Notes under the pieces: model-generated
Databases searched by the model: none
What the model was told of the DNA's origin: nothing
What the model saw: only the letters and a program-made list of their open reading frames with translations
Assembly: GCA_900766895.1 (NCBI GenBank)
Contig: CAAFXF010000093.1
Span: 1-7,556 of the forward strand
Reading direction: 5' to 3'
Source: Clostridia bacterium
Lineage (GTDB): Bacteria; Bacillota; Clostridia; Oscillospirales; Acutalibacteraceae
DNA length: 7,556 nt
Made by a program: the position numbers and the translations under genes
Shown here: positions 1 through 5,837 of the stretch, one piece after another
Position numbering within the stretch: position 1 is the stretch's first letter
How the letters are laid out: the number at the start of each line of letters is the position of its first letter

Positions 1-2
1 AT

Positions 3-860
3 CTAAAGGAAAAATACAATGATGATTTTGACATTGATGTTCGTATAGGCTCGGTAAGAGATATTAACAGGCTGCGAGAGATAATGGAGGAATTTCATCC
101 CGATGTCATCTTTCATGCGGCGGCTCATAAGCATGTTCCTCTTATGGAGGACAGTCCTTGCGAGGCGGTTAAGAATAATGTCTTCGGTACATATAATGTT
201 GCACTTATTGCCGACGAGTACAAGGTTAATAAGATGGTTACTCTGTCTACCGACAAGGCCGTTAACCCTACAAATGTTATGGGCTGTACCAAGAGAATTA
301 CAGAGATAATCGTTCAGTATATGAACGAGAAAAGCGAAAACACAAAATACGCGGCAGTTCGCTTCGGTAATGTGCTCGGCTCTCACGGCTCGGTTGTGCC
401 TATCTTTAAGGAGCAGATTGCCAACGGCGGACCGGTTAAGGTTACACATAAGGATATTACAAGATATTTTATGACTATTCCGGAGGCGGCACAGCTTGTT
501 TGTCAGGCAGGTGGACTTGCCGAGGGTGGCGAGGTATTTGTTCTTGATATGGGCGAGCCTGTAAAAATTATGGATTTGGCGAAAAATCTTATTCGCCTTT
601 CAGGCTTTACGGAGGAAGAAATACCTATAGAAATCACAGGACTTCGTCCGGGCGAAAAGCTTTATGAGGAGCTTTCAATGTCAGAGGAATTGGAAACGAG
701 AAGCAAAACCCATCATGAAAAGATTTTTGTCAATCAGCCTATGGTTATTGATTCTGCAACGGTTGAGGGTTGGCTCGAGCTTTTGAGAGGCGTTGACGAT
801 TCAAATGTCCGCGAAAGGCTTATGACTGTTGTTCCGAATTATAATCCTTCAAATAATTAA
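3..860 (+). CDS. CapD/FlaA1-like nucleotide-sugar 4,6-dehydratase, C-terminal part (5'-truncated by window)
   Basis: The reading frame is open from the window edge and ends at TAA 858-860, giving 285 residues. The ATG at 84 is an internal methionine, because the frame upstream of it is coding and fits the family. Visible SDR-family landmarks are the HAAAHKHVPLME block (about 111-146), STDKAVNPTN with the T-D-K triad (249-257), FGNVLGSHGSVVP, TRYFMTIPEA and GLRPGEKLYEEL. The usual catalytic YxxxK reads MxxxK (NVMGCTK, Met codon at 279). A Met at this place is known in the large, membrane-anchored UDP-GlcNAc-type 4,6-dehydratases such as WbpM and PglF. Those proteins are about 600 residues with N-terminal membrane spans, so roughly the first half, including most of the NAD-binding Rossmann fold, would lie to the left. 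Likely role: making a dehydrated/deoxy nucleotide sugar for capsule or glycan synthesis at the inner face of the membrane. The exact substrate cannot be read from sequence. Confidence 0.9.
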   Translation, partial: LKEKYNDDFDIDVRIGSVRDINRLREIMEEFHPDVIFHAAAHKHVPLMEDSPCEAVKNNVFGTYNVALIADEYKVNKMVTLSTDKAVNPTNVMGCTKRITEIIVQYMNEKSENTKYAAVRFGNVLGSHGSVVPIFKEQIANGGPVKVTHKDITRYFMTIPEAAQLVCQAGGLAEGGEVFVLDMGEPVKIMDLAKNLIRLSGFTEEEIPIEITGLRPGEKLYEELSMSEELETRSKTHHEKIFVNQPMVIDSATVEGWLELLRGVDDSNVRERLMTVVPNYNPSNN

Positions 861-877
861 AACAGGATATATTTTCT

Positions 878-906
878 TTGACTTGAATCAAATTGTGTGA
901 TACCAT
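878..906 (+). promoter_or_regulatory. Predicted sigma-A promoter for the 85-residue gene
   Basis: TTGACT (878-883) is followed after 17 bases by TACCAT (901-906), with an extended -10 TG element (TGA, 898-900). This gives 5/6 and 4/6 matches to consensus. It lies 18 bases after the stop of the dehydratase gene and predicts a transcript starting near 913. No strong terminator is seen between 860 and 878, so readthrough from upstream is also possible. Confidence 0.5.
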
Positions 907-912
907 AAATAT

Positions 913-929
913 TGCAGAGTGAATCTGCA
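913..929 (+). promoter_or_regulatory. Small hairpin at the predicted 5' end of the 85-residue gene's transcript
   Basis: TGCAGA (913-918) and TCTGCA (924-929) form a perfect 6-bp stem with loop GTGAA. It is followed by an A-rich rather than T-rich stretch, so it is not a typical terminator. If the promoter at 878-906 is right, this stem sits at the extreme 5' end of the mRNA, where it could protect it from decay. The role is inference. Confidence 0.35.
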
Positions 930-948
930 TAATAATTAAAAGGGAGAC

Positions 949-976
949 GGCGAAGGTACGATTTCGTCGGAGGTGG
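949..976 (+). promoter_or_regulatory. Leader hairpin abutting the ribosome binding site of the 85-residue gene
   Basis: GGCGAA (949-954) pairs with TTCGTC (963-968, one G-T pair) around an 8-base loop. The ribosome binding site GGAGGTGG (969-976) follows immediately, and ATG starts at 980. The stem leaves the ribosome binding site free, so it may help expose it rather than mask it. The stem is short and may be incidental. Confidence 0.35.
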
Positions 977-979
977 ATT

Positions 980-1237
980 ATGTATATTAATCTTGGTAAG
1001 GTAACGGCAAATGATGAGGTTATCGTTAATACGGAAAACATCAGCAGAATTTATAAAAGAGGTGTAAACCTTAATATGATGTCGCCTACACCGTATAGAT
1101 ATTCTATCTATATGAACGATGGTAAAAACTTGGAAATCAGCCTTAATGCGACTGACAATAAAACCTTCCTGGAGCTTCTTGATGTAATTGATTATACAGA
1201 GATTGATCTCAAGTCTGCCCAGATAAAACTGTTCTGA
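980..1237 (+). CDS. Unrecognised small protein (85 aa)
   Basis: The ATG at 980 is preceded by a strong GGAGGTGG (969-976), and the frame ends with TGA at 1235-1237, nine bases before a strong terminator. This makes it a convincing single-gene unit between its own promoter and terminator. The product has no signal peptide or membrane span and looks like a compact cytoplasmic protein of alternating strands (VIVNTENISRIYKR, YRYSIYMNDGKNLEISL) and a C-terminal helix (KTFLELLDVID). The pattern of a residue-binding strand, an isoleucine-rich turn, and a strand with a D-G turn faintly resembles small FlbD-type or LytTR-like beta folds, but no signature was found that would justify naming a family. 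Function unknown. It does not appear to be cotranscribed with the regulator downstream. Confidence 0.75.
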   Translation: MYINLGKVTANDEVIVNTENISRIYKRGVNLNMMSPTPYRYSIYMNDGKNLEISLNATDNKTFLELLDVIDYTEIDLKSAQIKLF

Positions 1238-1245
1238 GTAAAAAT

Positions 1246-1302
1246 AAAACAGCGAGTTAAGCGTTCCTTTCGTGGATAGGCTTTACTCGCTGTTTTCTTT
1301 TT
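1246..1302 (+). terminator. Strong rho-independent terminator after the 85-residue gene
   Basis: The arms 1246-1262 and 1280-1296 are complementary over 17 positions with a single T-T mismatch (core ACAGCGAGT / ACTCGCTGT). The tail is T-rich (TTTTCTTTTT, 1293-1302). The A-run in front of the left arm means it could also stop transcription arriving on the opposite strand, although no gene there requires it. Confidence 0.9.
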
Positions 1303-1348
1303 GAACCGATAGTGGAGTTTATTTTTCGTTTATATATAGGGATTGGTA

Positions 1349-1377
1349 TTGATTTTAGACTGCGGTTATGGCATTAT
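1349..1377 (+). promoter_or_regulatory. Candidate promoter for the regulator-DUF2339 operon
   Basis: TTGATT (1349-1354) and CATTAT (1372-1377) are separated by 17 bases, each 4/6 to consensus. It is the best-spaced candidate between the terminator ending at 1302 and the start codon at 1427. The weak boxes make it a tentative call. Confidence 0.35.
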
Positions 1378-1383
1378 GTAGTT

Positions 1384-1404
1384 AACCAATTTGAACTATG
1401 GTTC
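1384..1404. promoter_or_regulatory. Dyad-symmetric candidate operator in the regulator's leader
   Basis: Two overlapping inverted repeats lie just downstream of the candidate promoter: GAAC-TATG-GTTC (1393-1404) and AACCA (1384-1388) with TGGTT (1399-1403). XRE-type regulators commonly bind short dyads near their own promoter, so an autoregulatory site is plausible. The position is what is seen; the binding is inferred. Confidence 0.3.
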
Positions 1405-1426
1405 GGATTTAGAGGGAGGTGGCTAA

Positions 1427-2470
1427 ATGGATAATTATGAGTTTGCCCAAAGAATTGTTGAATTAAGACGGCAAAAAGGCCTTTCTCAAAAACAGCTTGG
1501 CGAAATGCTCGGCGTTTCCAACAAGGCTGTTTCAAAGTGGGAAAACGGTGAGTCCATGCCAAAGATGTCAACAATGCTTAGCCTTGCAGAAATTCTCGGT
1601 ATAGACGGTAACGAGCTTATCGGCTACGAGTCTGCCGTACAGGACAATGCTGACAGTGAGGAAATTGAAAGATTAAAGGGCGAAAATGCCGAGCTTTCGC
1701 TTAAGCTTGACATGATTAACAAAAAGAAAAAGCGTTCTTTCTTTGTTGCCGTTGCCTTGTGCATAGTGGGTATAATTGCCTGTGCAGCAGTAGCTATATG
1801 CTTTGGTATCGGTGACAGCACAAACACCAATGTTAAGGATGCAGGCGCAGTTGGTACAAAAATCGAATTTGCCGATAAAACCTTTGTTACACCCAGCGAT
1901 TTTCAGCAGTTAATTGTTAAGCAGGAAAAACAAGCATATTATTTTGATTCCGATTTACTTGATAAAAAGTATGCAGAATATTACGATAAGTCGGGTAACA
2001 GTCAAACGGTGATTGTAGGCTGTAATCCCGAGCTGAACGTTGTTATGCTTACTGTCGGTAAAAAGGAATACACCTATATTAACTCTTCGTTAGACAAAGG
2101 TATTATTGATGAAAAGAATGTCAGAAGCATAAGCCTGTATTTTGAAGACGACAGCTTTTCCGACATCAACAGCCTCAGGGAGCAGGAATTCGACAGGGAC
2201 TATTTTATGGGACGCGAGTTCATCAAGGCGTTTTGCAAATTCTATGCAGACAAAGGTGAGCCTGTTGACAGCAGAATAGTGATGCATTACGCAGGTCAAA
2301 GAGCACTTACGGTTAAGGCATATTTTGATTACGACAGGGTTTATCTTGGTGACATTTCGTTAGGAGAGTTTTTTGTTGACGACAAAAACAATGTGTATTT
2401 TTATGACTACGCAACGGCTTCGGCCTATTCTGTCGGAAAGGAGTTGAGTGGATATGTCATTGAAAAATAA
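1427..2470 (+). CDS. Membrane-anchored XRE-family transcriptional regulator with extracytoplasmic domain
   Basis: The ATG at 1427 follows GGGAGGTGG (1414-1422); TAA is at 2468-2470, giving 347 residues. Domain order: an HTH_3/XRE domain at about residues 6-64 with the typical LSQKQLGEMLGVSNKAVSKWENG recognition region split across helices 2-3; a charged coiled-coil linker at about 76-102 (EEIERLKGENAELSLKLD) ending in KKKKR; one membrane span at about 104-128; and a 220-residue C-terminal domain of unknown fold predicted outside the membrane (positive-inside rule, KKKKR before the span). The layout fits a one-component membrane sensor whose outer domain passes a signal to a cytoplasmic DNA-binding head. 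The gene overlaps the DUF2339 gene start, so the two are one operon and probably translationally coupled. Target genes are unknown; its own promoter region is an obvious candidate. The HTH assignment is sure, the sensing role is inferred. Confidence 0.88.
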   Translation: MDNYEFAQRIVELRRQKGLSQKQLGEMLGVSNKAVSKWENGESMPKMSTMLSLAEILGIDGNELIGYESAVQDNADSEEIERLKGENAELSLKLDMINKKKKRSFFVAVALCIVGIIACAAVAICFGIGDSTNTNVKDAGAVGTKIEFADKTFVTPSDFQQLIVKQEKQAYYFDSDLLDKKYAEYYDKSGNSQTVIVGCNPELNVVMLTVGKKEYTYINSSLDKGIIDEKNVRSISLYFEDDSFSDINSLREQEFDRDYFMGREFIKAFCKFYADKGEPVDSRIVMHYAGQRALTVKAYFDYDRVYLGDISLGEFFVDDKNNVYFYDYATASAYSVGKELSGYVIEK

Positions 2471-5042
2471 CAGACTTAATGAATTGATTGACGAGCAACA
2501 GGCGTTGCTAAATTCACTTAAGGCAGAGGCAAGTGCTATCAATTCCGACGAGCTAACAAAGGAAAACGAACAGCTGAAGCTTAGGTTAGATGAAATTTCC
2601 AAAAACGAGGCTAACCTGAAAGCAGAAAATGAAAACCTTAAAAAATCTCTTGACGCAACAAAATCTGCGTTGTTTACAAAGTTAGCAAATGAAAAGCTTT
2701 CTGTTTTCAGCAGTACCCAAAAACGTCTTGAAAAAACATATTACAAAAAGGAATTGGGCATTGGCAGTAAGCTGAATGAATACGAAAAAAATTGCCTTGA
2801 CAGTATTGATGCAACCGTTAAGGTGATTGAGGGTTACTCGGATAATGAGTTTAACGATATATTAAATCAACTGAATACTCTGCGTGAGGAGGCGCAACAA
2901 AGGCGTGCAAGACTTGAAGAGTATAAAAACGAACAGATAAATAATGCAAAGCAAACCAATTTTGCAATAGGCGACAGACTAAAGGATGAGCCGTTGACAG
3001 ATGCCGAAAAGCGAACAGCCCTGAAGCAGAAAAGCCTTGAAAGCTTTATCGGCCTGAATGTTTTGGGTAAGGCAGGTATATTGCTGTTTATAGTTGGTAT
3101 TATTATGCTCGGCAGATTTGCCTATGTTCATATGTCGGATGTGTTCAAGGGCGGAGTTATTTATCTTCTCGGTATCGTCCTTATCGGCATCGGCGAAATA
3201 TTTTATAAAAAGGAAAAGACAGTTTTTTCAACAACACTTATCAGCGGCGGTGTGGCTACCCTGTATGCTGCCGCGGCAACCTGCTACTTTGCGTTCGATT
3301 TGTACAATGTAAAGGTTACCTTTATTATTTGTGTGCTGATAACAGCAATCGCCGTTGCAATATCAAATCAGGTGAAAAGCCAGGTTGTTTGTGCCTTCGG
3401 TGCAGTCGGCGGATATTTGCCTGTTGTTGCACTGTATATGATTGGCTTTGGCAAGGCTATGGCTGATGTAACATTCCTTCCTGTTTCAAGCGTATATTTT
3501 TGCTTGCTTGCCATTATACTTTTTGCAATGACATACAATAAAAGGTGGTATGTTGCACAGTTTATCGGATACGCATTGCACTTGCTTGCAATCGGCGGTG
3601 TGGCAAAGTGTGCATATTCCGTTCGCAATTTGACAGGCTACGGATATGCCTTGCCGTTGGCAGTTGCCTTTGCAATAGCATCATTTGTAATATTCCTTAT
3701 GATGCCCGGATCAAAGATTGTAAGGCATAAGCCTATGCAAACCTTGGATACGGTGCTCCTTGCATTGAATACACTCAGCGGTGCAATATCGGTTAGCATT
3801 ACTGCGCATAATTGCTTTGTACAGCCGGATGTTGCAAACAGAATTGTAGGCTATGTGTTTATTGCGTTTACAGCCATTTATGTTTTGCTTTCCGTATTTT
3901 CTGTAAAGGAAAAGAAAGCGGACTCATATGTCGTATCTGCTATTACCTGTATAAGTGCGTTGGTGTTCTCAATGTTTATAATTCCGCTGATATTCGGCAG
4001 AGAATATGCAGGCATCGCATGGGCATTAGAGGGATTGCTCCTTGCTCTTATCGCAATGGAAAAGGGGATTGTCGCTTCGGAGATTGCAGGGCTAATCTGT
4101 ATGCTGATGTCTGCGGGAGTAGGGTATATGTTTGGCACAGAGGCAACAAGTCAAATAGAACTGATTACATTTTGCGTTATACTGTCTGCCTTTTGGATTT
4201 ACGCTGTCAGGGGATTGTCCTCAACTCCAAGCGAAAAAGCAATGTCTGTTGTATATAAGATGATAGAGATTGCATCGGCAATTGCAACAATGTTCTTTGT
4301 TGAATACCTGTATAATTGCATTGCCGACAGTCCGTATATTACAGCAAGCTCGGGATTCTTCCATTGTGCAGTTATTGTTGCAGCAGGTCTTTGCCTTGCA
4401 ACTGCATTTAGGTTCGGCGTGCTCAAAAATGATGTGTCAATGATTGTAAGCGACTTGTCATCTGTGGTGCTGTTCTTTGCAGTTTTCGGAAGCTTAGATA
4501 TACATAGCAGCTATGAGGATTTGTTTACATATTTCGGAGAATACATAGACAGTAAGCCTATGATTATTGTAAACATTGCGTTACTTGTAGTGTTGAACAT
4601 CGGAGCAGAGCTTTTGCTTGCGGCTTCGGCATTGGATATTATTAATCGTCTAAAGGCTCCGACCTGGCTGTTCACTATGGTGATTTCGGTATCATCGCTT
4701 ATGCTGATAACTGCAACCATTATGAGCCAGTTTGATGTTAAATTCTCGAATGTTATCATTAGCGCATTGTATATTGCAGTAGCGTGCCTTATGCTGTTTC
4801 TTGGATTCAAAAATCAGCATACGGTTGTTCGTTCCGGCGGATTGGTGCTTATACTTTGTGCGTTTGCAAAGCTTTGCTTTGTGGATACGGCACATCTTGA
4901 TTCGGGTTGGAAGATTGCATCATATTTTGCTTTCGGCGCAATTTTGATTGCGGTTTCGTATTTTTATCAGCGCTTTAGCAAAAAGCTTGAGGCTGATATG
5001 CTTAATATCACCGAGCAGGAGAATAATATTAAAACCGAATAG
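2448..5042 (+). CDS. DUF2339 polytopic membrane protein with long N-terminal coiled coil
   Basis: The frame can start at GTG 2448 (864 residues) or ATG 2454. AAGGAG at 2438-2443 is 4 bases from the first and 10 from the second, so the start is ambiguous. Either way it overlaps the end of the regulator gene. Residues about 6-85 and 108-168 are charged heptad-like helices without a signal peptide, so this part should be cytoplasmic. From about residue 203 to 847 there are some 20-22 hydrophobic segments. The first (IGLNVLGKAGILLFIVGI) and the last, ending VSYFYQRF after an F-VD-AHLDSGWKI stretch, match the conserved start and end of the DUF2339 family. Proteins of this family are usually 800-1000 residues, so this one is full length. 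Its biochemical function is not established. Pairing with a membrane-bound regulator suggests a sensing or envelope-related role. A short KLEADMLNITEQENNIKTE tail is cytoplasmic or external depending on span number. Confidence 0.88.
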   Translation: MDMSLKNNRLNELIDEQQALLNSLKAEASAINSDELTKENEQLKLRLDEISKNEANLKAENENLKKSLDATKSALFTKLANEKLSVFSSTQKRLEKTYYKKELGIGSKLNEYEKNCLDSIDATVKVIEGYSDNEFNDILNQLNTLREEAQQRRARLEEYKNEQINNAKQTNFAIGDRLKDEPLTDAEKRTALKQKSLESFIGLNVLGKAGILLFIVGIIMLGRFAYVHMSDVFKGGVIYLLGIVLIGIGEIFYKKEKTVFSTTLISGGVATLYAAAATCYFAFDLYNVKVTFIICVLITAIAVAISNQVKSQVVCAFGAVGGYLPVVALYMIGFGKAMADVTFLPVSSVYFCLLAIILFAMTYNKRWYVAQFIGYALHLLAIGGVAKCAYSVRNLTGYGYALPLAVAFAIASFVIFLMMPGSKIVRHKPMQTLDTVLLALNTLSGAISVSITAHNCFVQPDVANRIVGYVFIAFTAIYVLLSVFSVKEKKADSYVVSAITCISALVFSMFIIPLIFGREYAGIAWALEGLLLALIAMEKGIVASEIAGLICMLMSAGVGYMFGTEATSQIELITFCVILSAFWIYAVRGLSSTPSEKAMSVVYKMIEIASAIATMFFVEYLYNCIADSPYITASSGFFHCAVIVAAGLCLATAFRFGVLKNDVSMIVSDLSSVVLFFAVFGSLDIHSSYEDLFTYFGEYIDSKPMIIVNIALLVVLNIGAELLLAASALDIINRLKAPTWLFTMVISVSSLMLITATIMSQFDVKFSNVIISALYIAVACLMLFLGFKNQHTVVRSGGLVLILCAFAKLCFVDTAHLDSGWKIASYFAFGAILIAVSYFYQRFSKKLEADMLNITEQENNIKTE

Positions 5043-5050
5043 GATAATAT

Positions 5051-5088
5051 AACGGAGCGGAAATAATCTGCTCCGTTGTTTTGTGTTT
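5051..5088 (+). terminator. Rho-independent terminator of the regulator-DUF2339 operon
   Basis: The arms 5051-5061 and 5067-5077 (core AACGGAGC / GCTCCGTT) form an 11-bp stem with one G-T pair and an AATAA loop. A moderately T-rich tail GTTTTGTGTTT follows. It starts eight bases after the TAG of the DUF2339 gene. Confidence 0.85.
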
Positions 5089-5090
5089 GA

Positions 5091-5141
5091 TTAGTTTATA
5101 AATGTTTTATTTGACATTTAAGACATAAGGTTATAAACTAA
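5091..5141. repeat. Long imperfect palindrome centred on the hppA promoter
   Basis: TTAGTTTATAA (5091-5101) and TTATAAACTAA (5131-5141) are perfect 11-bp inverted repeats. Inside them, 5102-5109 pairs with 5119-5126 (ATGT/ACAT plus TTA/TAA and one G-T), leaving a 4-base bulge AAGG (5127-5130) and a 9-base loop (5110-5118) that holds the -35 box. The right outer arm overlaps the -10 region. It could be an operator or a cruciform-prone element; no function is proven. Confidence 0.6.
5111..5139 (+). promoter_or_regulatory. hppA: Predicted promoter of the hppA fragment
   Basis: A perfect -35 box TTGACA (5111-5116) is followed by TATAAA (5132-5137, spacer 15) or TAAACT (5134-5139, spacer 17). Transcription would start near 5143-5146, giving a very short leader that still contains the ribosome binding site at 5146-5153. 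Confidence 0.55.
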
Positions 5142-5158
5142 AAATGAGAGGTGATTCT

Positions 5159-5377
5159 ATGGAAAACTATTTAGCATTGTTTACGCTTATCGGCTCTATA
5201 CTCGCACTCATCTTTGCGGGTGCAAAGGCATCAAAGGTGCTCAAGGCTGACGAGGGTACTCAGAAAATGAAAAAAATCAGTGCCTCTATCCGTTCGGGTG
5301 CAACTGCATATTTAAGCAGACAGTATAAAATCCTGTTGCACCAAATGACACTGAGTTTGAAAATGACAGCAATTTAA
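5159..5377 (+). pseudogene. hppA: Truncated membrane-bound pyrophosphatase (first ~57 residues only)
   Basis: The start is ATG 5159, chosen because GAGAGGTG (5146-5153) sits 5 bases upstream; the in-frame ATG at 5144 would overlap that ribosome binding site. Residues 1-57 show the N-terminus of the pyrophosphate-energised Na+/H+ pump family: a first membrane span (LALFTLIGSILALIFA) followed by KASKVLKADEGTQKMKKI, SIRSGATAYLSRQYK. Intact HppA has about 670-700 residues and around 16 spans that couple PPi hydrolysis to ion export. Here the similarity stops at about base 5330; the frame then reads 15 unrelated residues to TAA 5375-5377. All catalytic motifs are absent, so the fragment cannot pump ions. 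It keeps its promoter and ribosome binding site, so a short membrane peptide might still be made. The rest of hppA is not seen in the window. The family assignment rests on recognition of the N-terminal pattern. Confidence 0.75.
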
Positions 5378-5685
5378 AATCCGATTCTGTTAATTCAGCA
5401 GGTGTTATATCAGGTGACGACTATTCAAAAGCTACTGTGTCAAATAATGACGGTAAAAACAGTGTTGCCGATTCAACTGATAATAACACATCGAATGTTG
5501 AAAACATCGAAAATACGGAAACCGAAAGTTTAATTGATGCAGATACCAATCAAGAATCAAGAGATAATAAAGAAGCTACTAATGATAAAAACGAAAATGA
5601 AAAAGATAATTTCTTTATTAGAATTCTTAAGACAATTGCCAAATTTTTCAAATCAGTTTTCAATATAATCAAATCTTGGCTTTAA
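5329..5685 (+). pseudogene. C-terminal fragment of an Asn/Asp/Ser-rich protein, likely surface or secreted
   Basis: The frame is open from the break at about 5329 to TAA 5683-5685 (118 codons), beginning PVAPNDTEFEND. It has no ATG and no ribosome binding site; the only internal start-like codon is GTG 5437, also without a ribosome binding site. It is therefore best read as the 3' end of a longer gene joined out of frame to hppA. The first ~90 residues are low-complexity and acidic, rich in N, D, S, T and E with repeated short NNT/ENIENTETES-type stretches, like a disordered linker. The last 24 residues (starting FFIRILKTIAKFFKS) form a cationic amphipathic helix of a kind seen at the C-terminus of extracellular proteins of gut Firmicutes. 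The parent protein is not identifiable. Not expected to be translated independently. Confidence 0.5.
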
Positions 5686-5751
5686 CAACAAAAAAGAGCG
5701 ACTATGTCATTCATTAATTTTTTATTTATGTAACAAGAGAGTGATTTTTAT

Positions 5752-5780
5752 TAGACAAATAATTATTGTGAAAATATAAT
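5752..5780 (+). promoter_or_regulatory. Upstream promoter (P1) of the restriction-modification operon
   Basis: TAGACA (5752-5757, 5/6) and a perfect TATAAT (5775-5780) are separated by 17 bases. It is one of two well-spaced promoters in tandem before the endonuclease gene. The stretch 5686-5751 before it shows no gene and no clear terminator. Confidence 0.55.
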
Positions 5781-5812
5781 TGAAATATTTTTATTATATG
5801 TTATAATTATTT
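5757..5812. repeat. Nested inverted repeats over the tandem R-M promoters
   Basis: AAATAATTAT (5757-5766) and ATAATTATTT (5803-5812) are perfect 10-bp inverted repeats. ATATAAT (5774-5780) and ATTATAT (5793-5799) form an inner pair with nearly the same centre. The arms overlap the P1 -35, the P1 -10 and the P2 -10. The extreme AT content raises the chance of accidental symmetry. Confidence 0.4.
5780..5807 (+). promoter_or_regulatory. Main promoter (P2) of the restriction-modification operon
   Basis: TTGAAA (5780-5785), a 16-base spacer and a perfect TATAAT (5802-5807) with an extended -10 TGT (5799-5801). Predicted start is near 5814, about 24 bases before the endonuclease ATG. This is the strongest promoter match in the window. 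Confidence 0.7.
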
Positions 5813-5837
5813 ATGGGTACGCTCCCTAAAGGTGTTT

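Noticed and set aside
84..86. ATG as the start of the dehydratase
   Set aside because: The frame is open to the window edge and the 27 codons before it fit the protein; the ATG is an internal Met in the middle of the SDR fold.
3..449. 148-residue open frame on the minus strand
   Set aside because: It lies opposite the clearly conserved dehydratase frame, has no supporting ribosome binding site or family signature, and is a shadow of that gene.
877..892. TTTGA...TCAAA inverted repeat as a terminator of the dehydratase gene
   Set aside because: Only a 5-bp AT-rich stem without a T-run; it overlaps the -35 box of the next promoter and is too weak to call.
3812..4258. 148-residue + strand frame inside the DUF2339 gene
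   Set aside because: Its Cys/Arg-rich, low-sense translation comes from reading hydrophobic codons out of frame; the DUF2339 frame is continuous there.
5091..5141. Invertible promoter element for phase variation
   Set aside because: The repeats enclose only 29 bases, too little for known site-specific inversion, and no recombinase gene is in the window.
5144..5146. Upstream in-frame ATG as the hppA start
   Set aside because: It overlaps the ribosome binding site that serves ATG 5159 and coincides with the predicted transcription start.
5437..5685. Separate 82-residue gene starting at GTG 5437
   Set aside because: No ribosome binding site precedes it and the frame continues upstream to the hppA break with the same composition, so it is part of a C-terminal fragment.
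5690..5837. Controller (C) protein gene or C-box for the R-M system
   Set aside because: No small HTH frame lies near the R-M genes and no typical repeated C-box was seen; the XRE regulator at 1427 is membrane-anchored and belongs to another operon.
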